Below are positions 22,428-34,872 of a DNA stretch of 64,000 nt, one piece after another; the first letter of the stretch is position 1, and every line of letters starts with the position of its first letter. Below the pieces are notes generated by a model that searched no databases, was not told where the DNA came from, and saw nothing but the letters and a program-made list of their open reading frames with translations. The position numbers were made by a program, and so were the translations under genes. Origin of the DNA: Paulinella micropora (taxonomy: Eukaryota > Cercozoa > Imbricatea > Euglyphida); the NCBI GenBank assembly GCA_009731375.1, contig BJOX01000063.1, forward strand, positions 658,028-722,027, in the 5' to 3' direction.

Positions 22428-24596
22428 CAGCCCGCAGTTGCAACCACGAGCTAGGTATGTATGTATGTGTGTATGTGTGTATGTATGTAGGTATGTAGGT
22501 ATTTAGGCATGTAGGTATGTATGTATGTATGTGTGTATGTATGTATGTATGTACGTACGTACGTACCAGCCCGCAGTTGCAACCACGAGCTAGGTATGTA
22601 TGTATGTGTGTATGTATGTATGTAGGTAGGTATGTAGGCATGTAGGTAATGTATGTATGTATGTAATTATGTATGTATGTATGTATGTATGTACGTACGT
22701 ACCAGCCCGCAGCTGCAACCACGAGCTAGGTATGTATGTGATTATGTATGTATGTAGGTAGGTATGTCGGCATGTAGGTAATGTATGTATGTATGTGTGT
22801 ATGTATGTATGTATGTATGTACGTACGTACGTACCAGCCCGCAGCTGCAACCACGAGCTAGGTATGTATGTACGTGTGTATGTATGTAGGTAGGTATGTA
22901 GGTATGTATGTGTGTATGTAATGTATGTATGTATGTATGTATGTACGTACGTACCAGCCCGCAGCTGCAACCACGAGCTAGGTATGTATGTACGTGTGTA
23001 TGTATGTAGGTAGGTATGTAGGTATGTAGGTATGTATGTGCGTATGTAATGTATGTATGTATGTATGTATGTACGTACGTACCAGCCCGCAGCTGCAACC
23101 ACGAGCTAGGTATGTATGTATGTATGTATGTATGTATGTATGTATGTAGGTAGGTAGGTATGTAGGTATGTAGGTATGTATGTATGTATGTGTGTATGTA
23201 TGTATGTATGTACGTACGTACCAGCCCGCAGCTGGAACCACGAGCTAGGTATGTATGTATGTATGTATTTATGTATGTAGGTAGGTATGTATGTGTGTAT
23301 GTATGTATGTATGTATGTACGTACGTACGTACCAGCCCGCAGTTGCAATCACTAGCTAGGTATGTATGTATGTGTGCATGTATGTATGTAGGTAGGTATG
23401 TAATGTATGTAATGTATGTATGTATGTGTGTATGTATGTATGTATGTACGTACGTACTTACCAGCCCGCAGTTGCAACCACTTGGATAGGTATGTATGTG
23501 TGTATGTATGTTTGTAGGTAGGTATGTAATGTATGTCATGTATGTGTGCATGTGTGTATGTATGTATGTATGTGCGTACGTACGTACCAGCCCGCAGTTG
23601 CAACCACGAGCTAGGTATGTATGTATGTGTGTATGTATGTAGGTATGTAGGTATGTATGTGTGTATGTATGTATGTATGTATGTATGTATGTATGTATGT
23701 ACGTACGTACGTACAAGCCCCCAGCTGCAACCACGAGCTAGGTATGTATGTATGTGTGTATGTATGTATGTATGTATGTAATGTATGTAATGTATGTATG
23801 TGTCTATATATATATATGTACGTACGTACCAGCCCGCAGCTGCAACCACGAGCTAGGTATGTATGTATGTGTGTATGTATGTATGTAGGTAGGTATGTAG
23901 GCATGTATGTATGTATGTATGTGTGTATGTATGTATGTACGTACGTACGTACTTACCAGCCCGCAGTTGCAACCACGAGCTATGTATGTATGTATGTGTG
24001 TATGTATGTAGGTATGTAATGTATGTAATGTATGTGTGTATGTGTGTATGTATGTATGCATGTACGTACGTACGTACCAGCCCGCAGTTGCAACCACGAG
24101 CTAGGTATGTATGTATGTATGTATGTATGTAGGTATGTAGGTATGTAGGTATGTATGTATGTGTGTATGTATGTATGTACGTACGTACGTACGTACCAGC
24201 CCGCAGTTGCAACCACGAGCTAGGTATGTATGTATGTGTATATGTATGTATGTAGGTAGGTATGTAGGCATGTAGGTATGTATGTATGTATGTGTGTATG
24301 TATGTATGTACGTACGTACGTACCAGCCCGCAGCTGCAACCACGAGCTAGGTATGTATGTATGTGTGTATGTATGTAGGTATCTAGCTATGTAGGTATGT
24401 ATGTGTATGTATGTGTGTATGTATGTATGTATGTATGTACGTACGTACCAGCCCGCAGTTGCAACCACGAGCTAGGTATGTATGTATGTGTGTATATATG
24501 TATGTAGTTAGGTATGTAATGTATGTGTGTATGTGTGTATGTATGTATGTATGTATGTACGTACGTACCAGCCCGCAGTTGCAACCACGAGCTAGG
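22428..24596 (+). repeat. Eighteen-copy 3' echo array of gene 1 exon 16
   Basis: Copies of ccagcccgcagttgcaacca plus cgagctag|gtatgt occur about every 105-140 bases (near 22428, 22566, 22702, 22833, 22953, 23082, 23220, 23331, 23460, 23587, 23715, 23829, 23958, 24077, 24195, 24323, 24449 and 24569). Most keep the donor; 23460 and 23958 have lost it. Every copy is preceded by (GTAC)n and followed by (GTAT)n then (GTAG)n, so the unit is a higher-order repeat. Confidence 0.9.
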
Positions 24597-24599
24597 TAT

Positions 24600-24645
24600 G
24601 TATGTATGTGTGTATGTATGTATGTAGGTAGGTATGATATGTATG

Positions 24646-24676
<31 letters not shown>

Positions 24677-24935
24677 TGTATGTACGTACGTACGTGTGTA
24701 CGTACGTACGTACGTATGTGTGTACGTACGTATGTATGTATGTATGTACGTATGTACGTATGTACGTATGTGTGTATGTACGTATGTACGTACGTACGTA
24801 TGTATGTACGTATGTATGTTTGTACGTATGTATGTATGTATGTACATATGTATGTATGTATATATGTGCGTATGTATGTATATATGTATGTATGTATGTA
24901 TGGTATATATGTATGCATGTATGTATGTATGTATG
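24600..24935. repeat. (GTAT)n/(GTAC)n array
   Basis: A tetranucleotide array without echoes, leading to the exon 17 acceptor. Confidence 0.9.
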
Positions 24936-24940
24936 TATAG

Positions 24941-24986
24941 ACAAGAAGTAGTACAGCGAGGCCGCAGCGCCACTCCCCCCGCCACG
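24941..24986 (+). CDS. Gene 1 exon 17
   Basis: Acceptor gtatgtatag and donor gtatgt bracket 46 bases, phase 2 to 0, reading QEVVQRGRSATPPAT. It matches the phase leaving all three exon 16 variants. Confidence 0.62.
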
Positions 24987-25165
24987 GTATGTATGTATGT
25001 ATGTAGTGTATTGTATTGTATTGTATTGTATGTTATTGTATGTTATGTTATGTTATGTTATGTTATGTTATGGTATGTGTTCTGTTCTGTTCTGTTCTGT
25101 TCTGTTGTGTTGTGTTGTGTTGTGAATGTATGTATGTATGTGTGTGTATGTACATATTTATGCAT
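24987..25165. repeat. (GTAT)n then (TTGTA)n/(TTATG)n/(TTCTG)n arrays
   Basis: The last intron of gene 1. It changes from tetra- to pentanucleotide units in homogeneous blocks. Confidence 0.9.
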
Positions 25166-25191
25166 TTATGTTATGTATATGCGCGTTATAG

Positions 25192-25461
25192 GCCGACCCC
25201 GTCAATCCTTTCTCCCCAGGCGACCGCCACGTGGAAAGATTGTCCATAGTGGCTCAAAATCGAGGCCCAACGGGTGAAATCCCGCATTACATTGAGGCTT
25301 TTTCGCCTGTCGCTAGTATGAACCTTGCGAGTCTCGGCGGGTTAGGGAGATTCCCTCTCTTTTTCGCGAATGAGTCCGCCAGAACTGGCAACAACAACAA
25401 CAACAACAACAACAAAACGGACAACCCCCAGGGGTTAGAAGTACTGCCACCCAACAGCTGA
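25192..25461 (+). CDS. Gene 1 exon 18, terminal
   Basis: Acceptor gcgcgttatag opens a frame in phase 0 of 89 codons to a TGA at 25459. It starts ADPVNPFSPGDRHVERLSIV and contains a run of eight Asn from (AAC)n. The part after about 25250 could instead be an inserted repeat read through, with a possible donor at 25273 (gtgaaa); in that case the gene would continue. Confidence 0.55.
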   Translation, partial: ADPVNPFSPGDRHVERLSIVAQNRGPTGEIPHYIEAFSPVASMNLASLGGLGRFPLFFANESARTGNNNNNNNNKTDNPQGLEVLPPNS

Positions 25462-25954
25462 AATTAAGTTTTTGATTTTTTTTTTTCCAGGCTGGAATGC
25501 CTCCAATTTGTTTTCTTTTGTTTTCCTTTGTTTTGTTTTGTTTTGTTTGTATTACTGTTAGTATTATTACTGGGGCCGTTCAAAAGGCTAAATTGCCCAA
25601 CGTTGAATTCATATTGCTCGATCATGCTGAGCACTTCATTTGAAAGCCCTTGTCTCCTTCAGCTTTCAAAACGGCGTGGCTTCAGAATTTATCTTAGCGT
25701 GACTTACTAATCCATGAAAATGGATTGGATTGAGAGTATGGGCCGAAAGGTTACAGGTTGCGTCTGAGTGGCTTTGAAGCGGGTCTGAGATTTCATTTTT
25801 TTTTCCAAGTCCCACACTCGGCCCAAGGTTTGTTTCCAACACATTCTTTACTAATAACATCATAACTTATTTTTCTTCAAAAAACAATAAACCCCAGGCA
25901 GGTTTTGAGAAGGCCCGAGATGGTTATGATGAAAAGAAACTTTTTTTTATGTTT

Positions 25955-25994
<40 letters not shown>

Positions 25995-27632
25995 TTTTTT
26001 TTTTTTTTTTTTTTTATCAANNNNNNNNNNTACATTCAAACACAAGTATTTATTTGCTTTGTCCGAGTAATCTATGGATATGGATTGGATTAGAGTGTGG
26101 GCGGAAGGTTTTCGGTGTGGCCTGAATGGGTTTGAAGCGGGTCTGAGGTTTTTTTTTTTTTTTTTTTTTTTTTCAAAGCACCACACTCGGCCCAAGGTTT
26201 GGTTTCTAAGAATGCCTCTTACCAACGTCATAATTTATTTGCAGAGCGAGCAAAATGTTGATAGAATGAGATATCCAGGCAGGTCCTGAAAATCCCCGAG
26301 GTAGGTACGATGAAAAAAAAAACTAGGTTGTCTTAAACAAATTACTACAAATTTTGTCAATTTTTTTCATCTCTTTCTATCACAATAGTCTCTGATACAT
26401 TCAAACACAAGCTTTTCTTTTTTCTTAGGGTTCTTGAAAACTCTAGATATGGTATGAGTGGGTCTGAAGCTGTTTCCAAGTGTGGCCAGATGGCCTCACA
26501 CAGCTTGAAGACCCTTCAAGGCGTTTTTAGGAAAACCTGCCAGCCAGTTTTTTTTTTTAAGTTTTATTAGTAAAACAGTGTTTTCGTAAAAATATTATTA
26601 TTATATAGTAAAAAATTTGAAATAAAAGCTTGAAAAAAAAATACTTTATTTTAAAAATAATTTGTAGTTTATCACTAAGTTGCGGCAGCCAGACTCAGAC
26701 TCCTTTCTATGCGCCCAGACGAAAAGAGCAACCAACCCTCCAACACTCTTTGTCCTGTGTGATGAACCTTTCATTACTGCTTCCCATACCTGGAAGAGTG
26801 GTTCCCACACTGTTCAAGCACAGCTGCTCAGAAGGATTGCCAATCTGCGTGAATCTGTATCGACAAGCTGGCTGATGATGCAAATCCGATCCGCCGGTTG
26901 TGCCTTCCTGAATGCGGTGCTGTTCCATTACATTCTCCTTCCACACGTTATTTAGGTATATGCGCCTGTTCCCCCGATTCAGTTGCTAAGCTCCGCCTTG
27001 ATTTCATGTGTGCGCTACAACACAACCAACGCTAACTGTGAGAACAACCTTGCTCAAAACTTGCTTGAACAAGCATCGACTCTTTTAGATGACTGCTGCG
27101 ACAGCTCTTGGATAGTCAACAACGTTGGCTGCTCATGTTGAATCATTCTTCAGCTGATACTCTTTCTCAGATCTTTTATATATAATCATGCAAGAACATC
27201 TAGACTCGCAGAGCAAGCCTTACTGAAGAAAAGTTTGTTCCGCCCTCAACAAAAGACTGCAGTTTGGTCCTCCGCTCATCCTTTGAAGTATATGTGATTC
27301 GTGTTGGTAGCCTGCTCTCTCACAAAACTTCTGTGACTGCTTCCTCTCCATCTTTTGCTAGCAGTCCCCTCTCTGATCGCAACTTAACTCTGACTAGCAA
27401 CGAGAACACTACCCAAACTGCCTCTGTCTCTGGAAGCAACCAAACCAGACCTCGCGATCGGGGAAATGTCCATTATACACTCCAATCGCTCACAAACTAC
27501 AGTTATGTGTTTTGATTAATCACTATCCAACAATATCTGCAAGAAGAATGTTCCTATGTAGGTGAGTCACCATATGCTTTGATCTGATATCAGCTGTTGT
27601 GTGCGCTCTTTTCCTTCCCTCTCCATCACATG

Positions 27633-27688
<56 letters not shown>

Positions 27689-27737
27689 GTTTCCTTCTCC
27701 CTTCCCTCCCCTCTTGCATTTATTATTACATATATAA

Positions 27738-27793
<56 letters not shown>

Positions 27794-28321
27794 TGTTTCC
27801 TTTCATTCTGCTACTTTTCAGTTCTGTCCTTTATAATCAGTGCATCCGCCCATGATATTTGATTTTTCACTCTTCCCCTCATGTTCGCTTTTCTTGGTCA
27901 TGATCTTAACTCATACAATCCTATGTTCTTTAAAGTGTTTATCTCCCTTCCCTTTTATCATTCTGATGCAAGTTCCCTGTTCTTTTATCTTTCTTTTCGC
28001 TTCTCTCTCTTTCTCCTCCTTCCTTTTGTAACTCCCCTTTCCCCTCTTCTTGTGTTGCATAACTTTTCGTTTTCTCATAGTTTGTTATCTTCTCTTTCCT
28101 CCTCTCTATTGTTTCTTTCTCCCCCTAGCCCCTCATTCGCATCCTTTCTTGACCTCTGCTTTTCCCTGTTCTTTTTAGCCTTTCCCACTTCTCCCTGTAG
28201 TCAGTCTTTTTCTTTCTTTGTTCACCCTTGTTTTTATTCTACTGATGTTCGACTTCTTACATGCTTCCTTTTCAGCTCTACGAAAAGCAAGCTTTCTTCA
28301 ATTACTAAAGGTCGTTAAGTG

Positions 28322-28398
<77 letters not shown>

Positions 28399-28399
28399 T
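25462..28399. other. Intergenic region between converging genes 1 and 2
   Basis: Mostly non-repetitive, A/T-rich DNA. Two diverged copies of an approximately 300-base segment (around 25690-25940 and 26060-26330; shared agtcccacactcggcccaagg-type sequence and atccatgaaaatggattgga) suggest an old interspersed repeat. 26670-27515 has only short open frames with no recognised product. (CT)n is at 27629-27684, (TA)n at 27735-27790, T/C-rich sequence 27790-28310. Confidence 0.6.
25886..25891 (+). terminator. Candidate polyadenylation signal AATAAA
   Basis: The first AATAAA downstream of the gene 1 stop, 425 bases away. Another is at 26621-26626. Motif match only. Confidence 0.25.
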
Positions 28400-28801
28400 A
28401 TCTGAGGCGTACTAATGCAGCTAATAGCATATCCTCAACGGACATAAGCCTCCAATACCCTTGTTCGAGATCCTCCACCCCCCCGTGTCAGTCTCTCGCC
28501 TGATGATCGGGGCCACCGATGGAGCTCCTGAGGGCAAGACTGCACTAAGCCGAGGTTATTCCGCAGTCCCAGCAACCTCTTGCAAGACGTCACCGAATGT
28601 GCAAGTGCATACACCAAGCGCGGTTGCTAGAGCTGCCTCGAAACCCCACCCATAACAATCTGGTGTCTGCTGGGTCCTGGGCTATCAACCAGCATATGCG
28701 GAGTTTAAGATCTTTTACGCGCGCAACGACCCTCCTCCCCAGCATCTACCACCAAAGGGTTATGAGTTGGCGTCACAGTTTAACGCCTTGAGGCCATTGG
28801 G

Positions 28802-28804
<3 letters not shown>
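28400..28804 (+). mobile_element. SINE-B-like repeat, copy 1
   Basis: A 405-base element from tctgaggcgtactaatgcag to aggccattgggctg, flanked on both sides by (AAT)n. Over 95 percent identical by eye to copies at 50424, 51420 (minus), 60872 (minus) and 61365 (minus). No credible protein; the short frames seen in every copy are shared because the DNA is shared. Confidence 0.85.
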
Positions 28805-28879
<75 letters not shown>

Positions 28880-29099
28880 CTGCGGTGAAGAACGCTAATA
28901 TTTACTTATAGCACAAGAACAAGTACTGTCTAGTAATAAATTAAAAACACTGTGTGCGCGCAATTTCAAACAAATAGTTATTGCGACTGTGTGTGATTCA
29001 GACTCGATGTACGTACCGCCCTACACGCTCGCTACCTACCCGCATAAATATCCACCTATCTCTAATACTAGTTGCTAACCTTTCTACCTAGCTGTCTAC
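28805..29099. other. (AAT)n tail and unique 3' flank of gene 2
   Basis: (AAT)n to 28878, then about 220 bases of unique sequence just beyond the gene 2 stop codon. Probably 3' UTR or downstream sequence. Confidence 0.5.
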
Positions 29100-29312
29100 C
29101 TATCCCCCATCCTTTCCTCGTTCGCTCACTCTCCTCTCTCTTGTTCCATTCTTCTCGCCTGCCGAAGATAAGGAAAAGAAACCCTCGATCGGAAAGTGGT
29201 CACTTAGGTGACATTGTTCTTTACACACACGTGCGCAAGACAGTCCAAGGCTGGAATAGAAATGATCGACTGATAAACTTCTCAGCTTCTCCGCGTGAAC
29301 GGCGAAGGGCAC
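29100..29312 (-). CDS. Gene 2 terminal exon (EEP C-terminus)
   Basis: Acceptor ctttgtgtgtag on the minus strand opens 70 codons in phase 0 to a TAG at 29102-29100. It contains LRSLSVDHFYSSLGLSC, matching the usual DHIFYS-like strand, then CHLSDHFPIEGFFSL, the catalytic Asp-His motif of the EEP fold, then a basic tail. Two 5' echoes lie upstream at about 29430-29500 and 29570-29600. Confidence 0.82.
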   Translation of the reverse strand: MPFAVHAEKLRSLSVDHFYSSLGLSCARVCKEQCHLSDHFPIEGFFSLSSAGEKNGTRERRVSERGKDGG

Positions 29313-29319
29313 CTACACA

Positions 29320-29610
29320 CAAAGATGAAATTCAATAATATAGCTTAAAGAACAAGAACAAAATCAACAACAAGGACAACAACAGCAAAAACAAAAGCAA
29401 CAACAACAACAACAACAAATAATAATAAACTGATAAAATTTCTCAGCTTCTTTGCGAGTACGGCGAAGGGCACCTACACGCATAGATAAATTTCAACAAC
29501 ATAAGATAAAGAACAAGAACTATTTCGACTACAACGACAAGACAAACAACAACAACAACATAATCAACTGATTAATTTCTCAGCTTGTCCGCGTGAATAC
29601 ATACAGACAT
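29320..29610 (-). repeat. Two 5' echoes of the gene 2 terminal exon
   Basis: 29430-29500 and 29570-29600 repeat, in sense of the minus strand, the exon start (gtgcccttcgccg...gagaagctgag). The nearer copy includes the acceptor region; the farther is shorter. (AAC)n-like spacers. Confidence 0.7.
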
Positions 29611-29821
29611 ACGTGTATCCGATAAATGAGGTAAAAATCTGTATATAAATGAGCTTGTATATATGCGTATGCATACATACAAAAATAAATACATACACAT
29701 GTGAATATATAAGATAAAGGATGTAGAAATATCTAAATATAAATAAGCTTGCATATGTATGTTTATAAACATCTTCTTCTGTTTATGAATAAAAACAATA
29801 TGCGAACCACACTACCTAGCA

Positions 29822-29908
<87 letters not shown>

Positions 29909-30040
29909 ATATATATATGTATATGTGTTGTATAAATTTTCACTTTTGAAAAAGCTGAAATTGCACAAAAACATTCACAAATGAAAGACATACATGCATA
30001 CAAACATACATACACATACATACATACATACATACATACA
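29611..30040. other. Gene 2 last intron: AT-rich sequence, (GTATAT)n, (ATAC)n
   Basis: Mostly A/T-rich. On the minus strand, tttttgtgcaatttcag at about 29974-29958 is a good acceptor, but the following sequence has no convincing exon. Confidence 0.5.
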
Positions 30041-30043
30041 TAC

Positions 30044-30097
30044 CTGCATATGCACCGTTGGCTCCGTCGACGCGAAACGACTGACTGGGCCCAGCCG
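30044..30097 (-). CDS. Gene 2 exon before last
   Basis: On the minus strand, acceptor ctatag and donor gtatgt bracket 54 bases, phase 0 to 0, reading [18 protein letters not shown]. It lies between the GDFN exon and the terminal exon, where EEP proteins have a variable loop. Five 5' echoes occur upstream. This is the only copy extending to a donor. Confidence 0.65.
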
Positions 30098-30104
30098 CTA
30101 TAGG

Positions 30105-30191
<87 letters not shown>

Positions 30192-30251
30192 GTAGGTAGG
30201 TAGGTAGGTAGGTAGGTAGGCAGGCAGGTAGGTAGGTAGGTAGGTAGGTAG

Positions 30252-30384
<133 letters not shown>

Positions 30385-30442
30385 GCTCTGTCGACGCGAA
30401 ACGACTGACTGGGCCCAGCCGCTTTACATAGATAGATAGACG

Positions 30443-30523
<81 letters not shown>

Positions 30524-30562
30524 GCTCTGTTGACGGGAAACCACTGACTGGCCCCAGACGCT

Positions 30563-30635
<73 letters not shown>

Positions 30636-30636
<1 letters not shown>

Positions 30637-31000
30637 GAAATATCGACTAATGTCAGAAAAAAGGAGCTTCTGATTTCGTCAACCAGGAAGTCTGTGGGTA
30701 AAGTATTAACCCGATGCCCAGCTAAGCCGTGATGTTTGCACGGAAGGGACTGATACAGGCAATACCAAAGCTTCCTAGTACCAGGCGGGGCCAGGGCTCG
30801 TTCCATAAAGCGCCCCTTGCAGAACGAGCTCCCACCTCCATTACAGAGGGCCCAGTAAGCAGATGGAGTTTCGAGACTGTTCGACAGTCTAGTATAAACC
30901 GACAGAGCACTGTGGGTTTTATTCCGGGCTCAACAAGCGAGAAAGGGCACCCTGAGGGAACAGGATTGTGCTTCCCGTCGCTATTTCGGCATATGACTTA
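30636..31000 (-). mobile_element. SINE-D-like repeat, copy 2
   Basis: A 365-base element almost identical to 31971-32372. Its 3' end abuts (ATCT)n on the minus strand. Confidence 0.85.
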
Positions 31001-31005
31001 TAGGC

Positions 31006-31053
<48 letters not shown>

Positions 31054-31054
31054 G

Positions 31055-31115
<61 letters not shown>

Positions 31116-31154
31116 GCTCTGTCGACGCGAAACGACTGACTGGCCCCAGACGCT

Positions 31155-31239
<85 letters not shown>

Positions 31240-31241
<2 letters not shown>

Positions 31242-31699
31242 TGTTTAATGTTTAATATATGGGCGTGGCTTAGCTTGAAAAGCCATGGCCTCCTATACTA
31301 CCCCCGGACAAGAACTTTCAGCACCGGCCAAGCTGCACACCAACCACTGTCTCGCTGTGGTTGGTGTCTGTGCCCAGTTCAAGCCGAAAGGTAGCCGAGC
31401 CCTTTTGAACTATACGGGACAACACTAGAACACTCCCCAGGAGCGTGTGCCCTAAGGAGATGATGCCATGAGCAAGTCGAGGTTTCAGGAGTTCACGCTC
31501 GTTGTGAGTTACCTTCTACAACCCCGACTTCATCAACCCTTTGCATCACGCCCCGACTTCATCAGCCATGGTCAGGAGTTGGTTGCCTGTTTAGCCCTTG
31601 CGCTGCGCGCGATTAACGGCGGACACAAAATCGTCATTGTAGGAGATAGTTAGATCTGAACCCTAGGCTGAGTTGCCAGTGGCAGAGACCGTCTCCAGG

Positions 31700-31700
<1 letters not shown>
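31240..31700 (+). mobile_element. SINE-E-like element with tRNA-type boxes
   Basis: A unique 460-base island between GATA arrays. It begins gggcgtggcttagcttgaaa, resembling a Pol III A box, and has gttcaagcc at 31376-31384, a B-box match, though the spacing is longer than in a tRNA. It holds a 61-codon frame (31468-31653) that I do not credit. Single copy in this window. Confidence 0.45.
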
Positions 31701-31793
<93 letters not shown>

Positions 31794-31794
31794 C

Positions 31795-31832
<38 letters not shown>

Positions 31833-31883
31833 GTAGATAGGTAGGTAGATAGGTAGGTAGGTAGGTAGGTAGGTAGAGGTAGC

Positions 31884-31970
<87 letters not shown>

Positions 31971-31972
<2 letters not shown>

Positions 31973-32372
31973 GAGATATCGACTAATGTCAGAAAAAAAG
32001 GAGCTCTGATTTCGTCAACCAAGGAAGTCTGTGGGTAAAGTATTAACCCGATGCCCAGCTAAGCCGTGATGTTTGCACGGAAGGGACTGATACAGGCGAT
32101 ACCAAAGCTCCCTAGTACCAGGCGGGGCCAGGGCTCGTTCCATAAGCGCCCCTTGCAGAACGAGCTCCCACCTCCATTACAGAGGACCCAGTAAGCAGAT
32201 GGAATTTCGAGACTGTTCGACAGTCTAGCATAAACCGACAGAGCACTGTGGGTTTTATTCCGGGCTCAACAAGCGAGAAAGGGCACCCTGAGGGAACAGG
32301 ATTGTGCTTCCCGTCGCTATTTCGGCATGTGACTTATAGGCGTATGGCTAGGCACACATAAGGCAACCCAAT
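31971..32372 (-). mobile_element. SINE-D-like repeat, copy 3, longest
   Basis: Same element as 30636-31000, extended at its 5' side to ggttgccttatgtgtgccta on the minus strand. Copies 1 and 2 are 5' truncated, as expected for reverse-transcribed elements. Confidence 0.85.
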
Positions 32373-32453
<81 letters not shown>

Positions 32454-32518
32454 GCTCTGTCGACGCGAAACGACTGACTGGGCCCAGCCGCTATAGATAG
32501 ATAGATAGATGGATAGAC

Positions 32519-32602
<84 letters not shown>

Positions 32603-32627
32603 GGATGGATGGATGGATGGATAGATG

Positions 32628-32684
<57 letters not shown>

Positions 32685-32735
32685 GTAGATAGATAGGCTC
32701 TGTCGACGCGAAACGACTGACTGGCCCCAGCCGCT

Positions 32736-32810
<75 letters not shown>

Positions 32811-32847
32811 TCTAGATATCTAGATAGATAAGATAGACAGATAGATA

Positions 32848-32893
32848 TGTTTGGTCTATCAGCTCTGCATATCCGAAGATATAGGCATCCATG
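32848..32893 (-). repeat. DAY-type segment, copy in gene 2
   Basis: On the minus strand it reads [15 protein letters not shown] between (ATCT)n arrays. Close copies at 5247-5291 and 19588-19625 lie in gene 1 sense orientation. It could echo a gene 2 exon after GDFN, where related enzymes often have an Asp-Ala-Tyr segment. Confidence 0.5.
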
Positions 32894-32964
32894 ATAGATA
32901 TATAGATAGATAGATAGATAGACAGATAGATAGATAGATAGATAGATAGATAAATAGATAGAAG

Positions 32965-33150
<186 letters not shown>

Positions 33151-33162
33151 GTATGGGGATAA

Positions 33163-33233
33163 ACAGACCTGTTGTAGCAGTTGCATGAGTTTTCTAGCTT
33201 GCATAGATGTAGCATGTATGTGTGTTGAAAGAG
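33163..33233 (-). repeat. 3' echo of the gene 2 GDFN exon
   Basis: On the minus strand, gctacatctatgcaagctag...caactgctacaacag|gtctgt repeats the end of the GDFN exon with its donor. Confidence 0.75.
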
Positions 33234-33279
33234 AAGAGGTACAAGAAGAGAAGAGGAGGAGGAGGAAGAGAGGGTATAT

Positions 33280-33393
33280 TATGCGGCTCAAATTTGACGT
33301 GTTTTGCGGGCGAGCCGGGCCTCAAAGTTGGCGCGCCACATATACGTAGTTTTATCGGTAACCTGACCACATTTTGTGGAGGTGACCGATAAA
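33280..33393. mobile_element. Two-hairpin foldback element, copy 4, deleted
   Basis: Keeps the TATGCGGC start and the second hairpin but has lost one arm of the GC-rich hairpin. It starts only 13 bases beyond the donor of the GDFN exon. Confidence 0.75.
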
Positions 33394-33406
33394 AGAAATA
33401 GTAGAC

Positions 33407-33493
33407 CTGTTGTAATAGTTGCATCAGTTTTCGCGCTTGCATAGATGTAGCGTGTGTGTTAAAATCCCCGCCCAGCAACCACTCATCGTCAGC
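33407..33493 (-). CDS. Gene 2 GDFN exon
   Basis: On the minus strand, acceptor tatatag and donor gtctac bracket 87 bases, phase 0 to 0. It includes ADDEWLLGGDFNTHATSM. GGDFN supplies the Asp and Asn that contact the scissile phosphate in EEP enzymes. A 5' echo lies at 34141-34195 and a 3' echo at 33163-33233. Confidence 0.85.
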
Positions 33494-33499
33494 CTATAT

Positions 33500-33553
33500 A
33501 CACATATTCATATACTACATACATGTATATTCCATATACATATACATGTACAC

Positions 33554-33584
<31 letters not shown>

Positions 33585-33637
33585 CATATACATACATATA
33601 CATATACATATATATTTCTATATATATATATATACAT

Positions 33638-33672
<35 letters not shown>

Positions 33673-33673
33673 G

Positions 33674-33719
<46 letters not shown>

Positions 33720-33829
33720 GCATATGCAAAACAAATACAAATACAAATACAAATACAAATACAAATACAAATACAAATGCAAATGCATATGCACACATGC
33801 ATATGCATATGCATATGTATATGTATATG

Positions 33830-33862
<33 letters not shown>

Positions 33863-33926
33863 ATGTATTATGTATTATGTATTATGTATTATGTATTATG
33901 TATTATGTATTATGTATATGTACATG

Positions 33927-33968
<42 letters not shown>

Positions 33969-34015
33969 CATATACATACATATACATGTTAATGTATATG
34001 TACATTTACATGAAA

Positions 34016-34066
<51 letters not shown>

Positions 34067-34100
34067 CATGTACATGTACATGTACATGTACATGTACATT

Positions 34101-34135
<35 letters not shown>
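33500..34135. repeat. (ATACAT)n and (ATGTAT)n hexamer arrays
   Basis: Opposed hexamer blocks with AAATAC and TATGTAT variants. Several can pair with each other. Confidence 0.9.
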
Positions 34136-34138
<3 letters not shown>

Positions 34139-34140
34139 TA

Positions 34141-34195
34141 TAGATGTAGCGTGTGTGTTGGAATCTACTCCAAGCAACCACTCGTTATCAGCCTA
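34141..34195 (-). repeat. 5' echo of the gene 2 GDFN exon
   Basis: The minus-strand copy aacgagtggttgcttggagt...acacacacgctacatcta matches the first half of the exon. The GGDFN codons are damaged. Confidence 0.75.
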
Positions 34196-34550
34196 CATAC
34201 ATACATATAAGTACATTTACATATACATACATGCACATGCATATGTGCGTGTACGTGTACATGTACAGGTAGATGTACATGTACATATGCATATGCACAT
34301 GCATATGCATCTAAATCTCCATCTCCATCTCCATCTACATCTACATCTATATCGACCTGTGTGAGTGAAGACGCGATAAATCCGACTAACTGTCGAACCT
34401 ACATATATACATACATACATATACATACATACATATACATACATTTACACATCACACATGCACATGGGTGAAGACGTATATGCATGCATATGTATATGCA
34501 TGTATGTATGTATGTATGTATGTAGAGATCGCCGAAAAGAGACGGGAGAG

Positions 34551-34608
<58 letters not shown>

Positions 34609-34636
34609 AAGAGGATAAATAGATAGATAGATAGGC

Positions 34637-34714
<78 letters not shown>

Positions 34715-34796
34715 GTAGGTAGGTAGGTAGATAGATAGATAGATAGATAGAGAAGAAATGAATTGTGCACATCGGACTCCAGCTGCTAATCATCAG

Positions 34797-34872
<76 letters not shown>

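Larger units (their letters stand above)
30385..32739 (-). repeat. Five 5' echoes of the gene 2 penultimate exon
   Basis: Copies near 30385-30424, 30524-30563, 31115-31154, 32454-32493 and 32696-32735 carry the acceptor ctatag and cggctgggcccagtcagtcg plus about 18 more bases, then switch to (ATCT)n exactly where exon identity stops. The GGGCCC core makes each partly palindromic. Confidence 0.85.

Noticed and set aside
22428-24596. CRISPR-like array: about 27-base repeats at regular 105-140-base spacing
   Set aside because: Spacers are microsatellite, repeats are exon 16 fragments with a donor, and the context is eukaryotic.
28461-28791. Small proteins encoded in the SINE-B copies (for example near 28461, 28597, 61142)
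   Set aside because: The frames recur only because the DNA repeats. They overlap on both strands and resemble no family.
31468-31653. 61-codon frame in the 31.2 kb island
   Set aside because: Short, no splice context, and inside an element with Pol III-like boxes.
33515-34210. Telomere-like or protein-coding hexamer tracts
   Set aside because: ATACAT/ATGTAT units are not a telomeric repeat and change composition in blocks.
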